Source of the DNA: Garcia nutans
Taxonomy: Eukaryota > Streptophyta > Magnoliopsida > Malpighiales > Euphorbiaceae
Direction of reading: 5' to 3'
Assembly: GCA_947685225.1 (NCBI GenBank)
Contig: CANTUV010000012.1
Location: forward strand, 1,922,001 to 1,986,000
DNA length: 64,000 nucleotides
Shown: piece by piece, positions 50,571 to 62,636 of the stretch
How positions within the stretch are numbered: position 1 is the first letter of the stretch
Layout of the letters: every line of letters starts with the position of its first letter
The notes under the pieces: generated by a model
Told to the model about the DNA's origin: nothing
What the model saw: only the letters and a program-made list of their open reading frames with translations
Database searches by the model: none
Position numbers and translations under genes: made by a program

Positions 50571-51115
50571 CATCACATAATGCTCAATAATCACATATAA
50601 TGTTCACCCTGTTAATCTCAACTTGTAAGACATCCATTCTATTTCCATTATCAACATCCATCATCACAGCTCAATATATCAATCCATATCATCAGTAACA
50701 GAACAACAACCTTTAGAAATTTGAATTTCATAACATCACATAATGCTCAACAATCACATATAAAGCACAACCTGTTAATCTCAACTTGTAGACATGCATT
50801 CCATTTCCATTATCAACATCCATCATCACAGCTCAATATATCAGTCCATATCATCAGTAACAGACCAACAACCTTGAGAAATCTCATTTACATATCATCA
50901 CATAGTGCTTCTCAATCACATATCAGTTGAACTTGTTAATATTAACCTATAAGACATCCATCCCATTTCCATTATCAATATCCATTATAAAGCTCAATTT
51001 ATCAATCCATAACATCAATCACAGAACTGATATCCTTAAGGAATCCTAAACAACATATCTTCACATAATGCTCAATAATAACATATACACAACTACCTGT
51101 AACACATCCATCTCA
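50571..51115. repeat. 163-bp tandem repeat, about 3.4 units
   Basis: The marker catcacataatgctcaa occurs at about 50571, 50734, 50896 and 51059. Between markers the units share tgttaatctcaacttgta, ccatttccattatcaacatc and catcatcagtaacagac-like text. The plus-strand frame at 50721-50930 is a repeat translation. It lies between the two converging MULE genes. Confidence 0.85.
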
Positions 51116-51282
51116 ACCTGTAAGACAAATAATAATTCGACTTTTCAACATGTTATAACCCAAAAAATTGGAAGCACATATAACAACTATATCAATATTG
51201 AAATTAACAAATGTTTATATTCACATCTAAATCAATAAATGTTTATATTCACAATATCCAATTATAATATCCTTGTTGGCTT

Positions 51283-53530
51283 ACAAAAAATACTCGAGAT
51301 TGTCATCCTTTTCGTCTTCACTGTAATAAGCACCCTCTCTCTTGTTAGATGCATATACCCATAGGTGAATTGTTGTATTGTATCTGAATATGCCCATAAG
51401 TTGTTGTGTGTAGTGCTAAAAATCTAAGCCTATCATTATGAAATGCTCTATGAACTTTACAACAAACATCCCCCAATTAGCTCTATAATAACGTACAAGT
51501 TTTAAAAAAACAAAACATACAAGTAAATTAAATTGGTAAATAAGGCATCAAAATACGGTATATTACCCCTCTTGTTGTGGACAAACATTTCTCTCATATC
51601 TGATTTTTAATTTGCAATCCTTATATTTCATCAATTATGGTCTTTGAATAAAAAAAAAGCTAACTTTTTCCAGTACAGAGGACAACATTGCAGCTATCGA
51701 CACAACATCATCAATTCTCTTTTCGATATAGGAATGACTGTATAGTATATCATATACCGTAATTATCCATTCAGGAAGATTAATCTCGATAAGGAACCAA
51801 TGTTAGCATTCATGATTCACTGGAAGATATACCACGTCAACGTCCTTAAAATGTTTTCCATATTGGCTCTTACCTTGCACAAATTTGAGAAGAGTTGATG
51901 GAGGCTCACACTTCTTCTCCTGAAATATTTTATACCCGTAGAAAAACATTGCGTTTATGTTGCATGATCCACATGTCATACGCTGGTTGAAGTATTCATC
52001 ACAATACCTCTGCTTTTGGAGTACATAGTAAAGGATGATGTCAATCTTCTGCAAGTCATAGACCAATGTATTTAATTTGATATATAAATACATCATTAAC
52101 AAATATGACTTAACCAAATTGAATAAATCTTACATCATCTGAAAGCCATGCATCCTTTACCCTCATGTAATACCAAAATGATTTAGAGTTTATTTTTCGA
52201 ACAGTGAAGTCGTACATTTCGCCCGATGGCAATTCTTCATATTTGTTACTCTTACTGTTAATTAAAAATCCAAAATCATAAACAACTGTGAAATTCAATT
52301 ATATTGAATAATGAAGAACTATAATTCTGAGGGACTTACAATTTATATTTATTAAAATGCAATTTCCACCAGTCAGTAAAACTTGAAGATTGTTGTGGAG
52401 ATGGAGAAGATAAAGGGTCCAGTGGATGTACATGAGCATAGGTCCTTTCATTTGCCATCTTTCGACATTCTACCTGTAAATGTTTTGCCTTGTCCCTTTG
52501 TCCTCCTCTACCTTCAGGTGTCCATTCATCTCCAATGTACTTTTGATTTCGAACAAGCACCCTTTTCTTTGGAACAAGAACCCTTTTCTTTGGAACAGGA
52601 ACCCTTTTCTTTTTTCTCAATCTCAAATGCTTTGTGCAAAACCTCCACTATCGATTGGTTGGCTAGTGCAACTTCTTCATCTTCTCTGTCCTTAAAATTA
52701 TCTTTGCTGAAAAAATGTTCATTATTCAGGCTGCTGCTTATATATTATAAATGCAATGTCACACGCTGAATTAATACAAATAATTATAATGTAATTAACA
52801 TAACGTACGAAGTGTAAAGTGCAAAAATGGGAGTGTCTGGACTATCCTCTTCCTTCTTTTTTCTACCTTCTTCCTCCAATGCTACAATTTTGTCGCTCAG
52901 TAATCCTATAGTAGCCTTCATATCCTTGATCGCGCTTGCGTTTACTTTGTTTTCTTCTTCCAGATCCTTGCACTTTTTTCTCCAAATATATGCATCGTTG
53001 TTCAAGTGCATCTAATTTTGTACTTTTTGAATAACATATGATTAAATATTAATAAAATACTAATGTATTTTAAAAATATGACAGTACCACCTGCTTCATT
53101 ATAAATATTTCAAGGATTAACTCGGGGCTTGGAGCAGTTTTGCTTGGATCAGGTGGTGCTTCTGAGTTTGAGGTTGTTCCAGTTTTTCCAGTGCTCATCT
53201 TCTCCTTATGCTTTGGAATGCCCTTTTCTTTCTTGTGTTCATCTTCATCTTTGAATCCTAGCATAGCAGGTTGTGCGGATTCGAAAGTAGTCATCTTCAT
53301 AGGCACCACATACAATTCCTATGCATTGATATTTGAAATTAATGTAAATAATTTATATGGACTAATACATATTGATATCAAATATATTAAAACATAAGAG
53401 AAATAAAACAAAGAAACGTTATGTTTACCTGACCTTTCAACATAATTCGTATCTTAGCAAATGCATGTTTCTTGTTAAAGCTCCAATTATTCATTTGAGG
53501 GAACAAAGAAGCTATCTTCTTAACCTCAAC
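51283..53530 (-). pseudogene. Ulp1-like (C48) cysteine protease relic in the MULE
   Basis: Minus-strand exon-like blocks in order: 53530-53430 (FPQMNNWSFNKKHAFAKIRI), 53315-53070, 53011-52784 (coiled-coil-like, KCKDLEEENKVN), 52626-52336 (18-bp internal repeats giving repeated KKRVLVP), 52298-52110 ending FWYYMRVKDAWLSDD, and 52117-51600 with IDIILYYVLQKQRY and VDVVYLPVNHEC. After a stop come HWFLIEI and ITVYDIL, the catalytic His and Asp positions, then NVCPQQEG. A GT-AG intron at 51566-51483 joins in frame to ANWGMFVVKFIE, where the family has DCGVFV; the catalytic Cys is replaced by Trp. Ulp1 enzymes cut SUMO-type proteins, but this copy cannot be active. Confidence 0.72.
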
Positions 53531-53539
53531 TCAAATGTT

Positions 53540-55280
53540 GTATATTTTACAAGTCTCACATCAATAACCACATAAAAATATATCAACCCATATCAAGACT
53601 TATCAACCCATAACAAGATATATCAACACATATCAGTCAACAAAACACTTTTATCTGCTATATAACACATCTAAACAACATTTAGAACTCAAATGCTATA
53701 TATTTTATAAGTCTCACATCAATCCATATGAAAATATATTAATCCATATCAACACATATCAAAATATATAAGTCAACAAAACACTTTTATTTGCCATATA
53801 AAACATCTAAACAACATTTAGAACTCAAATGCTATATATTTTACAAGTCTGATATCAATAACCACATGAAAATATATCAACCCATATTAAAACATATAAA
53901 CTCATATCAATACATATCACTCAAGTAAACACTTTTATTTACTATATAAAATATCTAAACAACAATTAGAACTCAAATACTATATATTTTACAAGTCTCA
54001 CATCAATAACCACATGAAAATATGTCAACTCATATCAAGACATATCAATCCATATCAATAAATCAACACATATCAATCCATATCAATAAATCAACACATA
54101 TCAGTCAACAAAACACTTTTATTTGCTATATAAAACATCTAAACAACATTTAGAACTCAAATATTATATATTTTACAAGTCTGACATCAATAACCACATG
54201 AAAACATATCAATCCATATCAAGACATATCAACCCATAACAGGATATATCAACACAAGTCAGTCAATAAAACACTTTTATTTGTTATATAACACATCTAA
54301 ACAATATTTAGAACTCAAATGCTATATATTTTACAAGTCTCACATCAACCCATATGAAAATATATCAACCCATATCAAGATATATCAACTCATATTAAGA
54401 CATATCAACACATATCAGCCAACAAAACACTTTTATTTGTTATATAAAACATTTATACATCATTTAGAACTCAAATGCTATATATTTACAAGTCTTACAT
54501 CAATAAACACATGAAAATATATCAAATTATATCAAGACATATCAACCCATAACAAGACATATCAACATATATCAATCAACAAAACACTTTTGTTTGCTAT
54601 ATAAAACATCTAAACGACATTTAAAAGTCAAATGCAATATATTTTACAAGTCTCACATCAACCCATATGAAAATATATCAACCCGTATCAAGGTATATCA
54701 ACCTATATCAACACATATAAGGCAACAAAACACTTTTATTTACTATATAATACATCTAAACAACATATATAACTCAAATGCTAACGATATTGGAATTCTC
54801 ACATCATCCAATATGAAAACATATCAACCCATATCAAGACATATCAATCCATAACAAGACATATCAACACATATCAGTTAACAAAACACTTTTATTTGCT
54901 ATATAACACATCTAAACAACATTTAGAACTCAAATGCAATATATTTTACAAGTTTCACATCAACCCATATGAAAACATATCAACCCATATCAACACTTAT
55001 AATCAAAGACCGCCATTGTTTAGTTAAGTAAATCTGTAACAATAATGATTTATATTTTAGAAGTCCCACAACAAGCCATTTCTAACCATATCAATCCATA
55101 TTAAGATATATCATCAAAGATCAACACATATCAGTCAACAAAATCACAGTTTTTCACTATATAAGACATCTAAACGGCATATGGAACGCAAATGTTATGT
55201 GCTTTTATAGTGCCATATCAAACCATACCAAACCTAATAAATTTAGGTCAAAATATATCAACCATATCATAGAAGATCAA
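53540..55280. repeat. catatc minisatellite array 2 with a higher-order repeat
   Basis: Units such as catatcaacccatatcaagac alternate with a block containing caaaacacttttatttgcta and aactcaaatgctatatattt. That block recurs near 53641, 53777, 53922, 54109, 54267, 54425, 54581, 54726 and 54883, so the higher-order period is mostly 136-184 bases. Orientation is opposite to array 1. It lies in what would be a 5' intron of the Ulp1-like gene. Frames at 54281 and 54594 are repeat translations. Confidence 0.88.
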
Positions 55281-56109
55281 CATATATTAGTCAACAAAAA
55301 ATAATTATTTAATATTATAGTATCACAAGCACAAAAGATATGCCATTTAAATAATAATGATTCATAAATGTGTTCATCAACATCACACTTTTTATTCTGA
55401 ATAGAAAAATAACTTTCTGTTTCTTGATATAAAATCTATTTCTCATTCATTCAATAAAGATAAAATAAACAAACTAGCACAACAACACCATTTATAATGT
55501 AATCAAAAACCACTATAAGCCAAAGAGCAAATCAAAAATTTATTTTCTTCAAATCAATTGCACCATAAACTCTAAGAAAATGACTCTTTCTCCCTCTGTT
55601 TTTCTTGATTTAATGGTAAGTCAAGAGTGCTTAAATAAATCTGCAAAACAAGAGCCTCTCCGCTAAAAAAAGAATTTCAAATCAAAGATCATATTATTGC
55701 TTCTACATTATATAACATGGAATTGAAGAGCACCCAAAAGCATAGGATAATAAATAAAAAAATACAAAGACAACAACAAAAGAAAACAAACAAAGACTTC
55801 AAAGTACGTTTAAAAATCCAGACCTCCCCAACTCTACAAACTCTCCATTTTTTCACTTCTTCTTCAATGTGGTATCTTTCACCATATTATAACTTATGAT
55901 TTTTATTTCTATTATTTTTCTCTCTTTTTATTTATTTTTATTTCTGTTATTATATTACTCAAGAAATTCCTAACTTTCTTTCCTTCTCAGTCTTTCCATT
56001 CCTTTTTTTAGCATTTTTAAAATCTATTTAGCACTCAATTTGTATTCTTTCCCACATCAAACACAACAATGGCAGAGAAATAGAGAGAGAGAGAGAGAGA
56101 AACCAATAC
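55280..56109. other. AT-rich MULE interior
   Basis: No gene. A GA microsatellite occupies 56082-56101. The frame at 55717-55899 has no recognisable product. Confidence 0.5.
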
Positions 56110-56226
56110 CTGAGATGAAGAATGAGTTGATGGCGGCAACAACAATGACGGAACACTTGACGGTCAATCATCTCGTTCAATGACGCAACACCAGTGTAGA
56201 ATAATTGGGAAGAAAGAGAGAGAGCA
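56110..56226 (-). other. possible 5' untranslated exon of the Ulp1-like gene
   Basis: Reading leftwards from the terminal sequence, a less AT-rich block ends CATCTCAG followed by GTATTG, a good splice donor, just before the GA run. It would lead across array 2 to the exon at 53530. This is inference from position and donor only. Confidence 0.35.
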
Positions 56227-56299
56227 GTTTATTTCAATCGGAAAAAAGGAGCTGCAAATTTTCAGATTTTTAAAAACTATTTGTCAGTAGTAGCGTTTT

Positions 56300-56424
56300 T
56301 AGGAAATAGAATGAGCGGGCTTTTTTCATTAAAGGATAATTTTGTCAAATTAGGTCTATTTAAGGTGAGTATAGTCTAAAATTTAATAGTAATTTGTGTA
56401 GGGGTATTTTTTTAGTTAATTCCC
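56300..56424. repeat. right terminal repeat of the MULE
   Basis: On the minus strand the end reads gggaattaactaaaaaaata then ccctacac, the style of MULE ends (GGG...AAAAAATACCC). No matching left copy and no 9-bp target duplication were found, so the boundary is estimated. Confidence 0.5.
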
Positions 56425-56439
56425 TTAAAACATTGAAAA

Positions 56440-56872
56440 AATATTAAACACATTTTTAGCCGTAATTTGAATAGTAGCCACCATTAGAGTAGTAAGATTA
56501 AGATGTTCACACATGTTAGAAAAATCTATAAATAGTTTTCCTCCATTTCTAAATATAAGCGAAAAAAATAAGAGAGAAGAAAAGAAATAAAAGAGAGAAA
56601 GATTTCAAGAGGTTTTTAATTTTAGATAATTATTCTTTAGTTTCTTGATGTGATTATCCAAAGAGTGACTCAAGTATTGATTACTTGAGAATTTATTGTA
56701 CTTGATTTTTTTAAAATAGTAGATTTTATTTTGAAACTTGTCCCGTGGGTTTTTCTCTACACAAGAGGGTTTTTCACATTAAATTTTATCTCTTATTCTT
56801 GTGGTTATTCTTTGCTTCCTACTATTATGCATTGATTTATACAATTAAATATTATTGACAAATATTCCAGCA
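56440..56872 (+). mobile_element. 5' LTR of a Ty1/copia element, left end unclear
   Basis: The LTR ends ATTCCAGCA, two bases before a perfect Met-type primer site. A TATA box ctataaata is at 56526-56534. The left end is not defined; it may be cut by the MULE end or start near 56440-56510. Confidence 0.65.
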
Positions 56873-56874
56873 AG

Positions 56875-56886
56875 TGGTATCAGAGC
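56875..56886 (+). other. primer binding site (initiator tRNA-Met type)
   Basis: tggtatcagagc is the standard primer site of Ty1/copia elements. Confidence 0.92.
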
Positions 56887-56924
56887 TTGGTTCTTTGGGT
56901 GTGAAATGAATTATGTAAATTAGA

Positions 56925-58690
56925 ATGGAGGAATTTATAAGCACCATGATTAAATTATCGGCTTCAAAATATGTAATTTGAAAGTCAAAGATGCAGGACC
57001 TTCTTTATTGTAAGGACTTATATGATCCTATAAAATTAGGATCTACTAAGCCAAGTAAAAAAATCAGATAATGATTGGGAGAAGATGCGCAGAAAAACTG
57101 TTGGTACTATTCGATAATGGATAGATAATAATGTCTACTATCATATAAGCAAATAAGTTGATGCACAGAAATTATGAAAAGATTTAGAAACCATATATAA
57201 GAGGAAAAGTACTCAGAATAAAGCTTTTTTCATTAGAAAGCTTGTGAATTTAAAGCTAAGGGATGGACAATCAATTGCAGAACAATTGAGTGAGTTTCAA
57301 GAATTAGTAAATTAGTTGAGCAACATGAAGATAGGCATACATGATGAATTGCAAGCAATATTGCTCTTGAGTTCCTTGCCAAATAGTTGTAAGACCTTGG
57401 TGGTGTCTCTTAGTAACTCTACTTCAAGCGTGTTTTATCTTTATCATCGATAAATGACAACCTTTACAATGAGGAGAATAGAACAAATGATATATGTATT
57501 GATACTTCACAGGCTCTTGTTACAACCACAGAGAGCAAGGGTAGAAGTAAAAGCAGAGGTCCTAAAGAGCGTTATAAATCTAGAGGTAAGTCACAATCGA
57601 AAGTGAAATTTAATTTTTATCACTGCAGTAAGGATGGGCATATGAAAAGAAACTGAAAAGTTTGAAAAAGGAAATAAAATGATGAGAAAAATCAAAAGAA
57701 GATAGATGATCAAAATACCATTGCAATTATAGGTGATGATAATGAAGAGATGGTTATACTCTTCCTTATTGAGGAGAATAACAAGACTATTAATTCTGAT
57801 ATGGAGTGAGTTGTTAATTCAACAATATCATACCATGCTACACAAAGGAGAGATGTCTTTACTGTGTACAAAGGAGGTAATTTTGGCAAAATAAAGATGA
57901 GTAATACCAATTATGCAGATATAGTGGGTATTGATGATGTCTATGTTTAGATAAATGTTAGTTATACATTGACTTAGAAGAATATGTGACATGTGCTGGA
58001 TTTACATATGAATTTGATTTTTACTCTTGTTTTTGATCTAGCTAGTTATTACAATATCTTTGGTGATAAAATGTGAAAACTCGCCAAAGGTTCAATTATA
58101 ATTGCCAGAGATAGATTGTGCTATACACTCTACAAGACTCAAGTGAAGATGATCAAAGGCACACTGAATGCAGTTGAAGATGATGCTTCGCCAGACTTAT
58201 TGCATAAGAGGCTGACTCATATGAGTGAGAAAGGGTTGTAAATTCTGGCAAATAAGTTTCTCATTCCCTTTGAAAAAGGTATAAGTCTAAACCCTTATGA
58301 TGATTGTTCATATGGCAAGCAACACATAGACTCTTTTTAGTAGTTCCTTTGAAAGAAAAATAATGTACTGAAGTTAGTTTACTCTGATGTATGTGGTCCT
58401 ATTGATGTAGAAACGTTAAGAGGTAGTAGATGTTTTGTTACTTTTTTTTATGATACTTCACGAAAGATTTGGGTGTTTGTTCTGAAAAATAAAAGATTAG
58501 ATACTTCAGCGCTTTAAATATTTCCATCCAATGGTGGAGAGAGAGAAAGTAACCTTTAAAGTGTCTTCACAGTGACAATGAAGGAGTTTGAAAATTATTG
58601 CTTAATGTATAGAATCAGATATGAGAAGACAATTCCTGGTACTCCATAACATAATAGTGTAGTTGAAAGGACAAATAAAATTGTCTCGAT
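56925..58690 (+). pseudogene. Ty1/copia gag-pol relic (gag to integrase core)
   Basis: The start at 56925 follows the primer site by 38 bases. Gag motifs are DWEKMRRKTVGTIRQW-like text, LETIYKRKSTQNKAFFIRKL and LQAILLLSSLP. The CCHC knuckle reads FYHCSKDGHMKRN with the last Cys lost to a stop (about 57615-57655). Next come the GAG-pre-integrase motif LLHKRLTHMSEKGL (58200) and the integrase core VYSDVCGPIDVETLRGSRCF (about 58380). HNSVVERTNKIV near 58655 is the end of the integrase core. The protease active site is not clear. Many stops are visible, including tryptophan codons turned to TGA. An Athila-like LTR cuts it near 58690, and no reverse transcriptase is found beyond. Confidence 0.82.
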
Positions 58691-58692
58691 CG

Positions 58693-60330
58693 TGCGGGAT
58701 CAAAAACTTATTGTCAATTTATATATATCGATGCTACTCATAAGTGTATGAATCGTTCAAGTAGTATTTATTTATAGATATCGTTCCCATAGAGAAAGAG
58801 TTAATTGACTAATAAAAATTTAAATTGACTATTATTTGAAAGTAAATAATTAATTTGATATTTTATAAATTATCTAACAATTTCTAAATTTAAAATTAAA
58901 ATTGAATCCAAATTCAGAATTAAATTAATATATTTATCTGTCTAATTCAACTTTCAAATTAAAATATAAATAATTAAATTGAAATAATAGAGATATACAA
59001 TAAGGATTAGGTTTTATTAGAATTATTTCAAATGAGTATAAAAAAATTTTCAAACTATTTCAAACCTCTCTTGAATCAAAGTTACCAATTAATTTAAATT
59101 TTAATCTTTCTCTTTCTCAAGCAAAAAAATTAATGAATGAAGTAATTTATACATTATATTTTCATGAACAATAAATTAAAACAACCTATCAAGCTCAAAG
59201 GAACTAATTGGTCTTCATATTATTCTTTTATCTATAAATAGAATTTTTCTAAGTTGATGATTTATTAATCTAAAATCATACCTAATTTTTCACTCAATAT
59301 ATGATTTTAATTAAACATGCAATTGGTGGCCAATCAATCACAAGTATTAAGATCAAAATCAACAAAACTTCAATTTCAAGAAATAAGTAGTCATCAAATT
59401 ACTTAACACTCATTATCCACAATCCTAAATCCACCTAATCTCACTTAGTAGATTAGTTACTCATAACTAAATTAAATATAAAAACCATAGAAACTAAGAA
59501 ACTAAACATGAAATTCATAATTCTAACATTCAAAACAAGGAAAGAACAAAGTATTAAATAAATTATAAACTTGAAAATTTAAACCAAATAGAGAGTTCAA
59601 ATTATATGGATGAAAAATCTTGAAGAGAAGACAAAGTCCTCCTCAAGCCCATTCTTCTTCTTCCTTTGATTTCTAATTGTGGGAAACAAATCTACTCTAG
59701 AAAAATATGAAAAAGTGTAGTAAAAACTCTAGAATGGCTGCTCCTCATTACTGTTCATGTCCCATCAATTGTATCTAATATCAGCTCCTTCAAATTAGAC
59801 TCCTACTCCTCTTCAACTTCTACTCAAAATTAGAATTAAAATTTCAAATCCGATTTTCTATTAGATAACGACATTATCTCCCTCTGAATTCTCATCAAAA
59901 TTGTATCCCCAGAAAAGTATATGATTTTAGAATTTTGAATCACCTCATTTAGGCTTTAGAAACTCAAGTTATGGCCCAATTACTCTTAGTGGCTTGGACT
60001 GGAATTCTGCTTTTAAAATTTAAGTCCAATTTTTAACTTTAAAGTTGGAGGTCCAAACAAACTCGGAATTTGATGAACCAAACCTCTTTGAAAAGCTTGA
60101 GACCACTTTTCCAATATTTCACTTTATGAGCACTAAAATTATACTTAAAACTCTAAAGATCCAATTCTGTCTATATTTCCAGTTTGCACAAACATGCATG
60201 CAATTAATTCAAACAAATCTTAATTCGAGAATAATGAAATAAAAGCATATAAATAAACTTAGAATAGATTAGTTCAAATTAGTTATATGCTAAATCTGAT
60301 AGAAAGTATAAGATCAATATGCACTTATCA
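58693..60330 (-). mobile_element. 3' LTR of an Athila-like gypsy element
   Basis: The right end is gcacttatca at 60330, next to a purine-rich tract on the minus strand, so this is the 3' LTR of a minus-strand element. The signature aagtgtatgaatcgttcaag then atcgttcccatagag near 58730-58790 matches the solo LTR at 39193. The left end near 58693 is approximate, as no duplication was identified. The frame at 60045-60242 is LTR sequence. No gene. Confidence 0.6.
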
Positions 60331-60370
60331 ATTTCTTCTACACTTGAACTTTTGCTTGTCCTCAAGTAAA
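60331..60370 (-). other. polypurine-like tract before the 3' LTR
   Basis: On the minus strand gacaagcaaaagttcaagtg then tagaagaaat leads into TGATAAGTGC. This is a recognisable signature just before LTRs of Athila-like plant elements (usually ...aagtgtgggggaa). Confidence 0.6.
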
Positions 60371-60656
60371 TTAACATCATTAAATTAAATTCCAACAATC
60401 AATCAAACTCAATCAACCAAAGAAAAATAATAATCACTTATTCTTAACTTAAAACACTAAAATTTAAAGAATCATAACCTTAATTAACTTCACAAGCTAA
60501 GTGTACTTATATATTAATATGATTAACAAAAACTTTTATAACAAACCATAGTCATAAGAAATTCACCATAACTAATTAATCCAAGAATATAGCAAGCATC
60601 ATTAAGTAGACAATTTTTCACAACTATTTGAGATCAATAAAAACTATAAATTTATT

Positions 60657-60815
60657 ATTATTATATATATATATATATATTCAATGGGTGCATTTTATGT
60701 TCCATCTCATATTGTTGTAATTTGTTTATTATATTTATTCATGGTGGATGCATTTTATGCTCCATTCCACCTTAATTATCTAAAATAAGTGCGTTTTACA
60801 CTCCATCTCACAAAA
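60657..60815. repeat. AT run and three gtgcattttatgctcc units
   Basis: A TA microsatellite (about 60660-60681) is followed by three copies of a ggatgcattttatgctcca-like unit at about 60687, 60747 and 60790. It lies inside the Athila-like element. Confidence 0.75.
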
Positions 60816-61339
60816 ATTTTAATATAATAACTATATTAATTAAGCATAATTCTCATTTCACATCCCCATATAATTAAACAATTTACTTTCTTAGTGATAC
60901 ATACTAATTCAAAAATTTATTACATTACAATGAACTGAAAAAAACTATGATAAAGAATAATTTTAACTATTATTTTAAAAATAAGTACTCTTAATTTGTA
61001 AAATTTCTCAAGATCACAACCTCATTTATTCCATGTGTTAAATTAAGAATAATCAAGAATTATTTTAATCTAGCTAAAAGAATTCAATTATCAAGTTGAA
61101 ATCTAAAATAACAATAATTAACTCATTTAATAACAAGTAAAGAACAAGTAGAGATAAAAAACCAAATAGATTACAAAATAGGAGTATAACAAGTTCTATT
61201 ATTTATTAAAAATTGAAATTGAAATCTATTACAATTTAAAATAAAAAGACATAAAATTAAATGAGAAATAAAACAAAAGACAATCTAAAAAGAAATATTA
61301 TTTAAACCAAACTAAGCATAATAAGAGTTATTTATTAAC

Positions 61340-61790
61340 TTCTAAGCATCAACCTCTTTTTTCTCAATAGTTTCTTCATTAAACTGAACTTTCATAGGGA
61401 TCTTGGGAGGTCGTCTTCTTTTCTTTTCTTTTCTTTTTTCTAATTTAGAAGGTCTACCTCTGTTTCTCTTTGTTGACGATGGCTTAGGTTCATCATCTTC
61501 ACTTGAGGTATCATCTAAAACTATTAAATCTAATTAGGATCCTACTTTCTCCCATGCTTTCTCTAATTTTTCCTCTCCACTATCTCATTGAGATCCATAG
61601 TGCATTCATAAGGATGAGGATAAGCAAGCCTAAAAGTATAGTAGGCAGTGGGTTGCTCGGGCATTTCTATGGGTAGATTCACAAAAGATTTTTCGGGATC
61701 ACAGATTCCTTCTCTATTCTAACCCCAAGTATATGATTTCCCTTTAATAATCATCTCCCTCTTCTCTAAGGCTATGCTAATAATGTATTA
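61340..61790 (-). pseudogene. unidentified relic with AT-hook-like basic tail
   Basis: One minus-strand frame gives FVNLPIEMPEQPTAYYTFRL followed by AYPHPYECTMDLNEIVE. After a frame change it gives acidic DDTSSEDDEPK and then RNRGRPSKLEKRKEKKRRRP, which contains an AT-hook core (RGRP). Several stops break it. It lies between the 3' LTR and the right end of an Athila-like element, where some families carry an extra ORF. I do not recognise the protein. Confidence 0.35.
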
Positions 61791-62636
61791 AAGTGATAAG
61801 AACTTAACATTAGATAGAGAAGAACTAAAGACTAATCCTAAAATCATTCAACTAAAGGAATTCTAGTTAAACACGTACTATTAAAGTTTATTAATTAAAA
61901 ACAAACTCATATTAACTAGGATAAGAAGTTAAATTCAAAATAAAAAATATAATCTCAATACTAGATAAACTAAGATATCTAACTTAAAATTTAAATAAAA
62001 CCTAATAATAATAAAATTTTATTTCTTTCTTTTTTATAAAAAAATTTGTTTTTTTATTTTCGAAAAGAAAACTGGAAAAATAATTTTTTTAAAATTTTGG
62101 AATTTTTTTTTAACAAAACTAGTCCCATTGCGATCGCAACGTCTGTCGCAATCGTGATAGAAGGACATCGCGCTTCTGCTCGTGTGAATTGGTGGAGCAC
62201 TACTGGCGCAAAAGCAACTCAGCATATCTGAAAATTTATTATTATATTTAGATAAAATTTTGATTTTTATTTTCTAATTTGAAAAAAAAAATCACACAAA
62301 CAAAAACAATTAACAATTAAAGAAACAAAATTGATAAAATAATAATTAAACAAAATAACAAAACAAAATAAACAAACTACTCCTCTCCACACACTTAAAA
62401 CTTTTATTGTCCCTAATGAAAAATATGCACCCATAAACAAGAACACAACAAAACATAACAAATATCAAAAAAGAAAATATAATAAGAAAAAGAGAAGGAT
62501 GGAAGCTTCATTGAGTCATGGTGATGATGGAGGTGAGAGAGTCAGAGAAGGAACAAACAACCCCGAAAGTTCAATATACTTCCTTAGCTTGTAATTGTGA
62601 TATGTCTAACTCCTCTCCATGTTAGCAAGTCTTTGA
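61791..62636 (-). other. rest of the Athila-like interior
   Basis: AT-rich. A more complex GC block at 62125-62220 contains gcgatcgcaacgtctgtcgc. A second copy of the purine signature (minus: ggacaataaaagttttaagt then gtgtggag) is at about 62383-62413. No gene is supported; frames at 62034-62461 are low-complexity. Confidence 0.45.

Larger units (their letters stand above)
44190..56424. mobile_element. Mutator-like element with MURA and Ulp1-like genes
   Basis: A MURA relic on the plus strand at the left, a Ulp1-like relic on the minus strand at the right, and a MULE-type terminal sequence at the right end (about 56300-56424). The genes converge, each read inward from its own end, the layout known for maize MuDR. 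Plant MULEs carrying Ulp1-like genes (Kaonashi/KI-MULE type) are established. The left terminal repeat was not found; the junction with the minus-strand G LTR near 44190 is approximate. A 2.6-kb solo LTR inside is later. All genes contain stops, so it is dead in this copy. Confidence 0.7.

Noticed and set aside
52383..52769. Plus-strand frame of 128 residues
   Set aside because: It is opposite to the Ulp1-like exons, which have family motifs and splice signals; this frame has none.
54281..54854. Two plus-strand frames as small proteins
   Set aside because: They are translations of the catatc higher-order repeat.
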